The translations under genes and the position numbers were made by a program. Under the pieces are notes generated by a model. It made no database searches. It worked only from the letters and a program-made list of their open reading frames with translations, and had not been told where the DNA came from. DNA of 64,000 bases, taken from the NCBI GenBank assembly GCA_051294375.1, contig CM119271.1, positions 11,737,896 to 11,801,895 of the forward strand, given 5' to 3'. Of the stretch, positions 10,801-21,803 are shown one piece after another. Source of the DNA: Paraspadella gotoi. Lineage: Eukaryota; Chaetognatha. How positions within the stretch are numbered: position 1 is the stretch's first letter; each line of letters begins with the position of its first letter.

Positions 10801-11372
10801 GCAGCGCACAAAGGGCGCCACTCTCTAGGTCGGGGTATGGCTGACGGAATGTGAAAACGAAATGGTGAGGAAAAAAAAGGAGACTAAAAAAGTGGGAAAA
10901 GGCAAAAAGGCTAAAAGGCAAATCGGGAAAGGGCTGGTGAAGGAAAATGAGAGAAGAGCGTGAGTGAAGAACCTAAACCCTGCGGCCGGCGCTGAATCCC
11001 GGAAGGAGGGAGGAGGAGGAAGAGGAGGAGGTTCTCGGGTGCGAAGTCCTCCCGGCATCTTTCTGATATTATTATTCAACGTTTTGTCTAAATTGTATTT
11101 TCATCTTGTAACTTTATCTACAATCTACATCCTCTTAAAGTCTATATCTAAATCCTCTGAAATCTAAATCCTGTTAAAATCTAATCCTCTCAAACAGCGA
11201 CCACGACGAGAGCGTTGTCAACTGCGCCATCGCTGGTCGCGGCGGATGGTGGTTCGACGCCTGCAGCGACATCTGTCTCAATTGCAGGGAATTGGGTTGG
11301 GTCTACATGGAATACACCGAAGACGGCAAGGACAAGCAAGAGCATCTGCCGAAGAAACGCAAATGGCGATGA
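7876..11372 (+). CDS. Type II membrane protein with fibrinogen-related domain (FIBCD1-like)
   Basis: Exons (plus): 7876-8010, 9220-9497, 9602-10261, 11198-11372; 1248 nt, 415 aa, all phases consistent. The short first exon starts MGAGFSIGKKK and continues with a Glu run and an Asp/Glu patch. Exon 2 gives a dense cysteine cluster (CCNCSECC ... CEGCCATC, about residues 51-75), then one membrane helix (VVVAFVVMVIFAIVSIFLA) and an extracellular stalk with one NDT sequon. Exons 3-4 hold the fibrinogen C-terminal domain: GGWLLFQRH, YWLGLNLLHRLT, WDLLIKLKW, FTTRDSDHD, then the typical end NCAIAGRGGWWFDAC. With no signal peptide and an N-terminal acidic tail, a type II topology is inferred, as in FIBCD1, an endocytic acetyl-group receptor. 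The cysteine cluster is a likely palmitoylation zone. Ligand unknown. Confidence 0.88.
8077..9005 (+). mobile_element. Element bounded by 71-72 bp inverted repeats, Penelope-like remnant suspected
   Basis: Arms 8077-8148 and 8935-9005 are near-perfect inverted copies (ATTTGGGCAAAATG... to ...CATTTTGCCCAAAT). The element lies wholly in intron 1 of the fibrinogen-domain gene. The interior left part is GC-rich with a 3'-truncated frame (to 8461) rich in Arg, Gln and Ser. The right part is a C/T-rich tract. Just inside the right arm is CTGAAGA (8918-8924), a short GGCTT/AAGCC helix and GAAAC (8943-8947), resembling the hammerhead core found at ends of Penelope-like elements. No reverse transcriptase or GIY-YIG remains and no target-site duplication is obvious, so the class is tentative. 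Confidence 0.65.
10359..10553 (-). mobile_element. tRNA-derived SINE, copy A (in intron 3 of the fibrinogen-domain gene)
   Basis: On the minus strand the head reads CCCGGTGGCTCATTGAG with an A-box-like TGGCTCATTGAG (10499-10510), and a B-box GGTTCAATCCC at 10456-10466. These are RNA polymerase III promoter boxes spaced as in a tRNA. Downstream comes a non-tRNA body ending in CTTATCCAC. The copy shares its head and body with the copy at 32354-32789, so this is an interspersed family. Confidence 0.85.
10571..10592. repeat. (TA)n microsatellite
   Basis: Short TA repeat flanking the SINE copy in intron 3, with another TA-rich patch at 10317-10350. Confidence 0.7.
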
Positions 11373-11682
11373 GCCGTCGCCGTGAGGATTCCATTTTTGA
11401 AAAATATTAAATTAAAAAGTTTGTTTTACATTTGTTCGAATTTTATTGGTTGCACGTATTCATTATATATTGAAAAAGCTGCTCATAAAATAAACTCATC
11501 ACTTTTAACGTATCACGATTTGATTGTTTTTGTCTCGAAGAGAAAAGTTCAGTCGTTATCTCTTTTTAAACTGATTTTCAAAAAGGCTTTGATTGTAACT
11601 GCAACAAAGAATTCAACAAAAAACATTTAACAGCCAATCAATGACCAACCCACGACCCTTTCCCCATCAATCCATCAATCAA
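11373..11682. other. Convergent 3' spacer
   Basis: 310 bp between the stop codons of the fibrinogen-domain gene (plus) and RBM19 (minus). AT-rich, presumably the two 3' UTRs. Nothing else is visible. Confidence 0.5.
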
Positions 11683-14600
11683 TCAATCGTCTCCGTCCTT
11701 CTTTCCTCCCAAAAAGTCTTGACTCGAGACAGTCGCTTTCCTCATCTTCCTCGGCCCGCCCTCTTCATCGTCGCCGACGAACTTGTCGGCCGTCCTCTTC
11801 CTCATCCCGTCGACCGACTCCTCCTCGTCGGCCCACTCCAGCACCAGCCGTCTCCCCAGCAAGTGGGTGGAGTGACGGAAGGTCTCGAAGGCCCGTTTGG
11901 CGTCCCCTTTGATTGAGAACTCGACAAAGGCGAACCCGCGGTGACGACCTTTGCCGACGACCTTCTTCGGGAGGCGGACGGACTTGAGGTCTCCGAAGCC
12001 TTTGAAGAGCTCCTCGATCTCTTTCTGCTTCGCCTCGAAGGGAATGTTGCGGACAAGGATTTTGGCCGAGGGAGTCTTCGACGCAGCGGCGGCGGCGCCC
12101 GCGGGCCTGGACTTGCCCGGATTCGCCGACGGTCGATTGGATAGTTTCAGCTCGAGAGCGTGACCGTCGAGAGTCTTTCCCTGCAGCGTCTTCAACGCAA
12201 CGGCTGCGTCTGTGCTGCGCCGGAACTGGACGAATCCGTAGCCACGGGACAGGATCTCGCCAGATTTGGAGTCCTTGTGTCGAGCGACGACGGCTTCCAC
12301 GACGGGACCGACGGATTCGAAGAAAGACTTGAGCGCCGCCTCATCCGTTGAGAAGTTGACATTCTTCACGTAAAGGGTGGCACCGGATTCTTCCGTAAGA
12401 GAATCATCACCGATTCTGTCGATGGTGAAAGACGGCAGTTCCTCTTTATTAGCAGCATCCTTTCTCAACGGCGCTCCCGGCACAAAGACATCGACTGGAG
12501 CCCACTCGAGATAAAGCGGGAGATGTTTGAATTTAGAAAAGGCGAGTCTCTTGAAGGCGCGTTTGGCTTCGGCCGCTTCCTGGAACTCGACGATGGCGGT
12601 CACGCCGCTGGGAGGAATCACGAGACGAGCCAAGGTGCCAAAGGGCGAGAAGACATCGGCTATCTCCTCGGTCGACGTTCCCGCGGGAAGATTCTTGGCC
12701 AAGAGGCAGACCTTGCTTCGTTCAATTCGATCCCCGGCGCCGAACGAGTCAAGTTTGATTCCATGAGCGACTAGAAAGTCTCGCGTCTCATTGACGATCT
12801 GCGTCTCGCCCAGCGCCATCCGCACCGCGACGGATTGGCGAGCGTCAGAGTCCAGCACCGCGGATTTGGTGCTGTTGTACTTTTGAGCGACCACGTCGGC
12901 GACGGCGTTGGAGCCGAGGAAGAGAGAGTTCCACGAATTGGATTGGTTGCTGAAAGAGGGAAGTTAAGGATATTGTAATAAATAATATGATAATAAAATT
13001 TATAGTTTTTTTACGGATTATAAATGAATTTAGCTAATACTTACCGTATAATTTTAATTATGATTATTATGCATTACGTTTCCCTAAAAATACAAATAAG
13101 TCATAAATAACTACTTATAAGCTTATTTAATTTTTAAATAATTGTATGTACAGACAACAACAACGACAACAACCCTTCGGTCCCCTCACCTCCTCTTCTT
13201 CAACTCAGCCTCTTTCTTCTTCTGAAACGACGCGTCATCCCCCAACGCTTCCGCCTCCTTCTTAGCCTTGGCCGGCAGCAGATGGAGCATGCGGCCCTGA
13301 AAGACCGTGCCGTCGAGGGCGTTAAAAGCCTTCACGGCGTGCTGGGGCATCATGAAGGTGACGAAGGCGAATCCCTTTGGCCGCTTGGAGGAGACGTCTA
13401 ACGGGAGGTGGGTCTCGACCAAAGGCCCGTGGACGGAGAAGAGGCTCGTCAAGTCTTCCTCTTTGCAGAGGTAAGAGAGATTGCGGACGAAGAGTCGGCC
13501 AGATTCGATCAGAGCCTCGTCGTCTTCGCCCGACAAAGCAGCCGACTTCAACTCCCACGGCGCCGGATCGCGAGAAAACGAGGAAGGGTCTTTCTTAGGC
13601 GCCGGGGTCTTCACCGTCTGTAAAGAGTATCAAAGAAGAGTACAATCATTGGCAGAGGAATACAAGCATGGGCAGAAAGCATACATTCGCAATGCTTGCT
13701 GCGCATTCTGACAATCAATTGTAGAAATCAATATATCAAGACAAATTCACGGGCACAATTCGCATTCATGAATGCCCACCAAAATATTGGCATACATTGA
13801 CATTCGCATACTTTTTACCTCACCTCACATTTTCAACCCAACCAGCCAGTGCACTATTCCCACACCCTTCCTCAACACTGACCCGAGCGAACAACTCGAT
13901 GTATCTCCCATCGATAATGTCCTTGTTCCTGGACATGGCGCTGCGAAGGTCGGCCTTTGACTCGAAGAAGGCATAAGCGATCCCGAGGTTCGTCTTTTTC
14001 CATCTCGCGAAATTGACTTTGGTCACTTTGAGCGGATGAAAGAAAGAGCGGATGCGTTTCTCTTTGGTGTTGAAGGGAAGTCCGCGCATCTTGACGCGAT
14101 AAGTTTCCGCGGGGACGGAGGAAGTGGACGCGTGGCGGTCAACGTCCTCCACGATTCCTTCGTCTTCTTCGTCTTCTTTTTCATCGTCCATTTCATCCTC
14201 GACTTTTTCTTCGACATCGTCTTCATTATCTTTTTTACTTTTCACGATTTTTTCCGCGTCGTCGTCATCGTTGTTGTTATCATCGTCGTCGTCATCGTCA
14301 GAGAAAACGTCGCTTTTCGTCATTTTCGATCTGAGATAATCAGAATCTGATCCGCTAACGACGGTTGAACCCACGAGGGTCGAATCTCCCTTCTCTTCTT
14401 TCTTTCTTTTCTTTTTCTTCTTCTTTTTGCTCTCGCTTTCTTCTAATTTGTCAGGACCCTCGCCAGCATCCCCCGCCGCTCCAGCCGTCTTCGTCTTCGT
14501 CGTTATTTCTCCGTCGTCGTTGTCCCAAACCGACTTTCCGGCGCCGACGCGATGAACTCGTAAAAACTCGGCGAATTCCGGATCTTTTTCCAATTCCTTT

Positions 14601-14977
14601 AATTCCTCTTGAATCTTATTTCCTTTCCTCTTCTCCTTGGGTCCTTTCTCTCCCGACTCCGCCTTCCCACTCGCCGCCAGCTTCTCCGTCACCTCCTTGG
14701 CGTACTTGCTCCACGCCCTCGGCTTGAGCGGATCCCCCAGCGCCGCCGCCGGCTGCACGGAGAGTCGCGCCGTTTGAAGAAAGGATTTGTCCAAGAGTTT
14801 GACGGCGCGTTCGGCCTCGACGTCGGTCAAAAAGCCGACAAAGGCGAATTTGCGGAAGACGCCATCTTTGGTGAATTTGAGAGAAACGTCGGTCACCGTC
14901 CCGACCCGAGAGGCAAGATCTCTAAGCGTCTCTTCCCGACAGTCGGCCGGAAGGTTCTTCACGATCACGCGAGACAT
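11683..14977 (-). CDS. RBM19: RBM19 / Mrd1, six-RRM ribosome biogenesis factor
   Basis: Exons (minus): 13883-14977, 13190-13617, 11683-12949; 2790 nt, 929 aa. RBM19/Mrd1 binds pre-rRNA in the nucleolus and is needed for early 18S processing. RRM1 begins at the start codon (SRVIVKNLPADCREETL, LKFTKDGVFRKFAFVGF) and is followed by the family signature LGDPLKPRAWSKYAKE. A long Lys/Glu/Asp linker precedes RRM2 (about 295-365, VKMRGLPFNTKEKRI). RRM3 (about 405-480, GRLFVRNLSY) lies in exon 2. Exon 3 carries the RBM19 block WNSLFLGSNAVADVVAQKY, RRM4 (LLAKNLPAG), RRM5 (LYVKNVNFS) and RRM6 (ILVRNIPFEAKQKEIEELF, HRGFAFVEF, STHLLGRRLVLEWA). Splices rejoin LFARTVKTP and KKRSNQSN in frame. Confidence 0.96.
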
Positions 14978-15993
14978 TTGTTTAAAATGTCTGTATTGAA
15001 AAACTGAAATATAAAGCGAAACTGATTAGAATCAAAACGTTTACGCTATTTTACGTAGTAAATCTAAATCTGTGCGATGGTATACATATATATATATAAA
15101 CTGGAACAAGTTGAAGGAAAAAAAAAATCCGACTATAGAGAGAAATAATGATTCATCAAATTAAACGTAAATATATATGTATTTTTTTTTAATATCTATC
15201 TGTTGTTGACTCTTTATTGTTCGTTCTATAAACTATGAATGATAACAAAAAGGGAGACGGAGCTCATCAAAACTCCTTTTTTGTCTCCGCGTCTTGGACA
15301 AACGAGACTTTTCGTTTATAAAGTAGTCAGGGATATAAGCAAAACCGGATTATCGATTTCACATCGGATAACATTTGATTTTAAAACCCTGGACCACATT
15401 CGATTTGTTTATATCTAAACCGGCATGCAGATTTGGTCTCATTTCAACGATAAACGAAAACCCAACGATAAGATAAACTAAATAAGCAAATAGTTTCTCG
15501 CCAAAAAAGTTTTTTTTTTCGAATTTATTATGATTAATTTAATTAAAGAAGAAATCACAATCTCGAGATGAGAAGAGGACGAAAAGTTCCCCTCAAATTC
15601 AAGTTAAGAGAACAAAACAAAACAAAACAAAAAAAAACCCGAAAACAAAACAAAAAAGTTTCAACTTTTCTCGATCCAAAAATTGAGGAGGAAAAAAAAA
15701 GGGGAATAATAAAAAGAGCCGAAACCAAAAAAAAAAAAAAAAAAGAAAAAAAAGTTGTGTGCGTTCGTAAAATGAACAATGCCCCCCCCTCCGCAATGAC
15801 CCCCCCTCTCCGCCGCCCCCCTCCACGATTTTCTTCGCATCAATCGCGCGCGCAAGAAAAAAAAAAAGGCACAAACGAAGTGAATTGTCCCATTTCCTTT
15901 TTTTAAATCCCGCTAGTAATTAAATACATTAAAGAAAAATTTCGTTCGACTCGATCATTTCGCAAACAAAACCAACAACAACAACAACAATCC
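14978..15993. other. Spacer with long A/T homopolymer runs
   Basis: About 1 kb between RBM19 and the KH-domain gene. It contains several A8-A18 runs (15650-15760) and a C/A-rich patch near 15780-15830. Long translated frames here are low complexity and not believed. No RNA gene recognised. Confidence 0.5.
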
Positions 15994-16666
15994 TCACAAG
16001 CGCGGCCGCCCGCGCCCGCCACGCCCACCGCCGCGCGGAGGATAATGATAAAGATTTCTCGGAAATGGCGGAAAAGGTGGCATGGGCGGCCTGAAGGCGG
16101 GCAGGGCGTCTCCGTGAAGGATCTCCTTGATCATCGTCATCGCCTGCAACATTTGCGGCAGAGCGCCGCGAATGGTCACGTAGGAGACGGCGCCGTCTCT
16201 GTTCTCATCCTCGGCGACGCCCGGCGCTGCTTTGTTGTCCGGGACGCGAATGACGACGCCGGTTCGTCTCTCGATCGTTCGTATTTTGATCTTTTGTTTC
16301 CCGAGGACTTTGCCCATTTGCGAAGCTGGAACTAGAACGTCGAGGGCGAGAAAGGGCGGGTCTCCGCCGAAGAATCGCTCCTCGTAGAGCTTCTTGAAGA
16401 TCTGAGCGATGGCGCGGCGTTGTGAGTCGAACGGCGCCGTGATGGCTACAGATTTCTCGCCCGGCGTCGAAGAGGCGTCTCTCGGGGGCGCCGGGACGTC
16501 GCCCAATGGGGAATCGGGAGAGTCCGGCTCGCCGTCTCGCTTCTCTTTCTCGGCGGCGATTTTGATGGTGGCGCAAGTGGAGCGAGTTATTTGACGAACG
16601 GATTCACCCTTTTTGCCTGAAAAGGAACGGAGGATATTGTAATACTGTAATATTGTATTAGTGTGT

Positions 16667-16704
<38 letters not shown>

Positions 16705-18886
16705 TTGATCGTCATGATCGTCGACGTGATACCTATTATGGCGCCGACGGAAGAAGCGGGGACGTAGAGAAAGACGGTGTCGAGCGGCTGAGCGGAAGGA
16801 GGAGCAGGAGGAGGAGGAGGAAAATGATTTTGCATAGGATTGAAAGGGCGGAGTTGTTGTTGTTGTTGCTGTTGTGATTGATTGGCGGGATCAGGGCCGT
16901 TGTAGGGTGGGCTGTTGAAAGGCGGGCCTGATGATAAAGTAAGGAAGGAATCCTCTTTTCAGTTAAGTATTAGAAAATGATTAATTAAAATTTTCAGGAT
17001 TCCAGTTAGACATTAAAAATGTTAAAAACATTGTTAATATTTATTAAACGTACTGTGACCAAACTGAGGCGGCGGGACTTGCGTGTGCTGATGTGGCAAC
17101 ATGGGGGCGTGGCCAAATGAGGACGACGTCGCGGGATCGATGACGCCGGAACCGATCATGGCCGGTTGTCCGATTAAGTGCGCCTGAGCGCCGCCTCCGC
17201 CGCCGCCCCCGCCGACGCCGCCGCGACCCAGCGTCGATCCCTGATAGTTGGCGTAGCCAGACGGGCCGAAGCTCTCGTCCCGATAAGGGCCGTCGTTGGC
17301 CTCGTGGGCCGGAAACTTGGCGGCTTCTTGTTGATGACAGGCGCGGAGAATGTCGGAGATGCGGGACTCGGCCGAGGAAATCGCCTCCAAGGAGCCTGGG
17401 AAGGGAAATCTTCTTAATAGCTAAATACGAACCAAAATTAAAGATATTAGTCTGTTCAATTTATTATATTTTATTCTTATTCCATAATTTTTACAATTTA
17501 TTACAAATTAGATTAACGCAGTTAACCAGAGCTCGATAAGTTTACCACTGAAAAGGTATCAAGAAAGGCATGTCGGTTATACTGCTAAATGCAAATTATA
17601 TTTTAGCATCACGTCATCTATTTTTGTCATTGACATTCCCACTGTCAAAACCAGACCCGTGACGATGATGGTCCGTTCTGGATTTTCTGCGTTGATGTCA
17701 AAGACGTTGGAGACTGTGATCTTGGCTCCCGTCTTGTCCTTGATCTCGTTGACCTTCTTTCCCTGTTTGCCGATGATGCGGCCGACGAGGGCGTTGGGCG
17801 CCAACATCTTCAACGCCGTCTCCATCACCGGCATTTGAGGGACGAAACCGTTAATGAAATTGAAGCCGCACTCGAGGCGATTCTGGCGGATCTTCTTGAA
17901 CTCCCCGTCCATCACCTGAGAGAGAGAGAGAGAAAACGCTATCAACAATAATTTGATCCTTCTCCCCTCCCCAATTTTTATACAATATACAGACCTCCAA
18001 AATCTTCTTGCAGGCGGTCGTGATGCTGTCTCCCTCTTTGCCGAAGATGCTGATGACCTTCTCCGAGGTGGCGGGGGCGCCGGAAAGTCCCGGCAAGATG
18101 GCGTTGGCGGTCGCCGTCTGATTTCCGGCGTCGGTGTCGTAGTTACGGTGGACGTCGACGCGCGCGCGCGACGCCTTCGTGATTTCGCGAATCGTGGCGC
18201 CCCCTCGTCCTGGAGAAGAAGGAATCACGAGGGGGGGGGTGACTAAGACTGTGATATGACCGTTCAAATAAAGGCCAAGCCCAAATATCGAGACCACGCC
18301 AGTCGCCCACTTACCAAAGCCACATTTTAGAGGCCAAGCCCAATTTTAAAGGCTATTAAGTGCAACGCTGAAATATCAAGGCCAGGCCCAATTTTAAAAG
18401 CCTCGCTCAATTCTGAAGCTCACGCCCCACGCTCGGCTATCAAGGCCTAGCTCAAGTATAAACGCTTCGCCCAATCTTAAAAGTCTATTATCTTTTAAGG
18501 CCAGACCCCATTTTTAAAGGCCACGCCAAATTTTAAAAGGCCACGATCTTCAAGGCCACGCCCATTTAAAAAGTTGTTACTTTATTTCCCGCCATGAACT
18601 GACCGATAATAGCGCCGACCATGTCGCTGGGTACGAGCATCTTCAACGGAGGATTCGCGGCTTTGACATTCAACTGAAAATTGTTGGGAAATCGATAAGG
18701 ATCCGCCTGATGATAGAAGTCATTGGGACCGCGGTTTCCGCCCATCATCCCGCCGCCGCCGCCGACCGTCGTGGCGTGGTATTTGTCTTGATTAACGTAA
18801 AAGTTGGGTTTGTTGAAACTTTGGGACATGGCGTCGGCTCGGTAGGACATGTTGTTGGAACGAGTAAAACTCGCCTCTACTGGCAT
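15994..18886 (-). CDS. IGF2BP: Four-KH RNA-binding protein of the IGF2BP/IMP type, without RRMs
   Basis: Exons (minus): 18604-18886, 17995-18209, 17657-17915, 17060-17395, 16733-16927, 15994-16616; 1911 nt, 636 aa. Four KH domains carry GxxG loops: KH1 LKMLVPSDMVGAIIGRGGATI, KH2 LKMLAPNALVGRIIGKQGKKV, KH3 VPASSVGAIIGKKGESV, KH4 VLVPASQMGKVLGKQKIKI. Details such as RVDVHRNYD after KH1 and NPERTIIVTG in KH2 match the IGF2BP family, which binds mRNAs in cytoplasmic granules. Gly-rich and Gln/Pro-rich linkers separate KH2 from KH3, and the tail is RGG-like (RGGGRGGRGRPRL). The two N-terminal RRMs of vertebrate IGF2BPs are not encoded in the 760 bp up to the next gene. The start could be 18886 or the second ATG at 18850. 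Confidence 0.85.
16668..16700. repeat. (CT)n microsatellite in the intron between KH3 exons
   Basis: About 17 CT units in intron 5 of the KH-domain gene, within 35 bp of the exon 5 donor. Confidence 0.85.
18248..18572. repeat. Degenerate minisatellite in KH-gene intron 1
   Basis: Some 15 loosely repeated units of about 18-22 bp with the theme AAGGCCACGCCCAATTTTAA run through the intron. Units differ by substitutions and indels. No coding frame is kept. Confidence 0.75.
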
Positions 18887-19647
18887 AACTACGAACACGC
18901 GCTCGCAAAAGAGAGAGAGAGAGAAAAATTAGGGTTGGTGTGGGTTGTGTGTGTGAGGGCGCGGATAAGGAGAGAACTGTGCGAGGACTGAGGACTGAGG
19001 ACACCTTGGAACGCGAAATTCACCGTGTCTTTTTTTCTTTTTTCTTTTTTCTTTTTTTTTGGATGCGGATTCGCGGATTTATTGACCAGAGGCACACTGC
19101 ACTGTGGAGAGAGGATGACTGGGAAAGAAGTTTGACTAGCGACGAAGTTGACGAAGGCTTGGCGGGAATTTTTTTTATCTAGACTTAGAGTCCTTTTTTT
19201 TAAAAGACTTTTTTTCGCAGTTACGAAGTCCAGGGATTGAAAATAATGAAAGTCTTTGTTATATAAGGCAACTACGGTGATTGTGTCCGGAAAGAGAGGT
19301 AGACAAAGGAAAAAGGAGGCTGAAGAGAACGAGGAGAAAAAGGGAAAAGGAAAAAAGAGGAAAAAGGGGGAAAAAACGGCTTCTCCGCGAAAAAGCACCT
19401 CAACGAAAAAAAGGGAAAATATGACGAATTAAAACAATTTTTATTTACCAATTTAATAACAATTCGTATTTTACTGGGTACATATATATTTTTTTTCCAC
19501 CAAAAAACTTTACAACAATAAGAATCAAAGGATTTTAATTTGCCGATGGTCAACTCTATTTGAAATAGAATGACTCAAATGTCCCTCGACCCAAAATATG
19601 ACTAGTGAAATTATATCGTCGTTCTTTTAACTCCCCCATCTCTCTTT
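18887..19647. other. Upstream region of the KH-domain gene
   Basis: Contains T-rich and A-rich runs and no RRM-coding exon on either strand. Probably the 5' UTR/promoter of the KH gene plus the 3' UTR of HAGH. Confidence 0.5.
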
Positions 19648-20580
19648 TCATTTCGTCTTCGCCGCCTTAAAATTATCCTTCTCTCTCCTCAACGCGGCCA
19701 TCGTCGCCACTGGATCTCCCAACGTCTCCGTGTGCGCCTGAACGCTCTCTTCGTTCACTCGCATGAAGGGATTGCATCTTTTCTCATCGAGTATGGTCGA
19801 AGGCGGCGTCGCTTTCTCGGCGTCGCGGCGCTCTTTGGCCCATTCCACTCGCTCCTCCAACGCCGCCGAGTCCGGTTCCACGTGGCGGGCGAAGGCCAGA
19901 TTGGCGAGAGTGTATTCGTGGCCGCAGTAGACGCGCGTGGCGTCGGGAAGACGCCCCAAGACGTTGACGAGGGCGTGGTGCATCTGTTCGCCGGTGCCTT
20001 CGAAGAATTTTCCGCAGCCGGAAATGAAGAGAGTGTCGCCGGTAAAGACGGCGCCGTTTTCATCGTCGGCGTCGGTCACGTGATAACAAATATGACCGGA
20101 AGTGTGACAGGGCGTGAAGAGGCATCTCACGCGGAGGCCGCCGATCTTTAACTCGTCATTGTGGGTCTTTTTGTGGGTAAGAGCCCCGATGCGGTCGTCG
20201 CCGCCCACGACCGTCAAGGGTGCCGAGCCCTGCGCCTTCATCTTCTCCACGAGCTTTTCGTTTCCGCCGGCGTGGTCCCAATGGTGGTGAGTGGTCAAGA
20301 CCGTCGTCAGAGTGACGCCCTCTTCTCGAACGGCGTCCAGCACCGGCTGCGGCTCCACGGGGTCGACGACGGCGGCGACGCGCGAACTCTCGTCCACCAC
20401 GAGGTACATGTAGTTGTCGCCGAGTGCGGGAAGGAGACGGACCTTCATGTTCGGAGGATGATGAAGTGTGGCCGGTTGGGAGTGAAAGAGTGGAGCGGTG
20501 GAAAGAAGTGACGGGCGAGCTTGGTAGCGAAAGTACAGCTCCACCAAACGCTGAGGAACTGGAATTCCAAAGAAAGTCAT
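19648..20580 (-). CDS. HAGH: Hydroxyacylglutathione hydrolase (glyoxalase II)
   Basis: Intronless, 310 aa. Glyoxalase II hydrolyses S-D-lactoylglutathione to D-lactate and glutathione, the second step of methylglyoxal detoxification. The metallo-beta-lactamase metal motif [11 protein letters not shown] is near residue 96, followed by TPCHTSGH, the [15 protein letters not shown] loop, and [13 protein letters not shown]. The C-terminal glutathione-binding part includes [10 protein letters not shown]. Two starts are plausible, as in other animals: 20580 gives a 44-residue Arg-containing leader (possible mitochondrial presequence), and 20448 gives the cytosolic form [16 protein letters not shown]. 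Confidence 0.95.
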   Translation of the reverse strand: MTFFGIPVPQRLVELYFRYQARPSLLSTAPLFHSQPATLHHPPNMKVRLLPALGDNYMYLVVDESSRVAAVVDPVEPQPVLDAVREEGVTLTTVLTTHHHWDHAGGNEKLVEKMKAQGSAPLTVVGGDDRIGALTHKKTHNDELKIGGLRVRCLFTPCHTSGHICYHVTDADDENGAVFTGDTLFISGCGKFFEGTGEQMHHALVNVLGRLPDATRVYCGHEYTLANLAFARHVEPDSAALEERVEWAKERRDAEKATPPSTILDEKRCNPFMRVNEESVQAHTETLGDPVATMAALRREKDNFKAAKTK

Positions 20581-20903
20581 TGACTACTACGCGTTGAAAA
20601 GCGTGAAACGCTAGAGTTCATTTCGATTTTCACTATGAGTCGGGATTAACGGAAGATGAGAATTATTATTTATTAGCATTGAAACAAATTGACTAGCTCG
20701 TGCTGGACGGATGCAATCATTAAGGACTCATAGCAAACGGCGGTGAACGCAAATATGTAGGCATCTCATTGAGATTTTTACTTTGTGAATTTCTTTTTTC
20801 CGTCAAGGATTAATCATGAATGAAAACGAAAAACGAAAAACATAAATAACGATAAAAAAGTTTTAGCAAATCGATGCAACATTCTTACATCGAAACAATA
20901 TAT
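20581..20903. other. Intergenic spacer
   Basis: 323 bp between HAGH and the J-protein gene. Nothing recognisable. Confidence 0.5.
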
Positions 20904-21437
20904 CTACAACGCGACGTAGAAAAACCCCGTGGCTCCGATCCAAACTGCCAAGCATATTCCAACGATGCTTGGATAAGATGCTAGATTCCACTCGATCGAT
21001 TTCCCGCCAAATCTAAAACACCAAACGACTTCTTCCCGATCGGCAGCTTCTTCCTCCCCTTTCTCTTTCTTTCGCCGCACCTCTTCCTCGTAGAATCTCA
21101 CGAGATCTGGATCGACGCCACCGGACGATCTCATCGAAGCATCGTAGGTCTTTCGTCCCTCGACCGAGCGGAGCGCCTCGAACGCCTCGCGGATTTCGAG
21201 GAATCGGCGATGGAGTCGAGGGTCTGAAGGGTCGTTGTCCGGGTGACACTTTTTGGCCAGATGGAGGAAGGCGGCGCGAATCTCGCGAGAGGAAACATTT
21301 TCATCGACGCCCAAGACTTGGTAGTGATTCTTGCGGCGAGGGATGGTGGAGGCGGCGTGGGCGAGGCGATGGCTCCATAGGATGGTCGAGATGCGCGACT
21401 CGGATAAAATTGTTTTCGACGAAGAGAGAAAAGTCAT
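20904..21437 (-). CDS. Membrane-anchored J-domain protein, DNAJC4-like
   Basis: Intronless, 177 aa. A basic N-terminal leader (about 1-35) is followed by a J domain at about 36-100: HYQVLGVDENVSSREIRAAFL, the HPD tripeptide in CHPDNDPSDPRLHRRF, then EAFEALRS and RKTYD. J domains stimulate Hsp70 ATPase through HPD. A charged linker leads to a single C-terminal hydrophobic segment (YPSIVGICLAVWIGATGFFYVAL), so the protein is probably membrane-anchored. The leader, the NPS/DPSDPRLHxRF spacing and the C-terminal membrane helix resemble DNAJC4, but the tail past the helix is missing. DNAJC4 is the best guess and the name is left open. Confidence 0.85.
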   Translation of the reverse strand: MTFLSSSKTILSESRISTILWSHRLAHAASTIPRRKNHYQVLGVDENVSSREIRAAFLHLAKKCHPDNDPSDPRLHRRFLEIREAFEALRSVEGRKTYDASMRSSGGVDPDLVRFYEEEVRRKKEKGEEEAADREEVVWCFRFGGKSIEWNLASYPSIVGICLAVWIGATGFFYVAL

Positions 21438-21803
21438 TTAGATGAATTTGATCGAAAAAGTCGATTTCAGTCCTAACCAAATTAACATTTTTTTCGAGTC
21501 ACATTGTTTTAAATCTGTAAGCGTAACGAGAAAACATTACGAAAAAAAATGTATTTAAAAAAAAATGACTCGGTTTTCGATTTTGGAATAGAAAAAAAAA
21601 ATTCGGTAAAACAATGAACAATAAAAAACACTTATCGCACCAGAGCGGAGAAAAAACGAGTATCACAAAAATAGACCCTCCCCTTAAAAAAGGGAAACGA
21701 TTGTTTTGTTTTTAAAATTCTTTCCATCACCGAGTCACATTTTGACTAAGACGATGACGTGACCCCCAGCCTTCCAAGCATCACAGATGAATGAAACCAA
21801 GCA
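21438..21803. other. Intergenic spacer
   Basis: 366 bp, A-rich. Presumed TBC1D5 3' UTR and J-protein promoter. No other feature seen. Confidence 0.5.

Noticed and set aside
15568-15906. Lys-rich plus-strand ORF and Phe-rich minus-strand ORFs
   Set aside because: Translations of A/T and C homopolymer runs between RBM19 and the KH gene.
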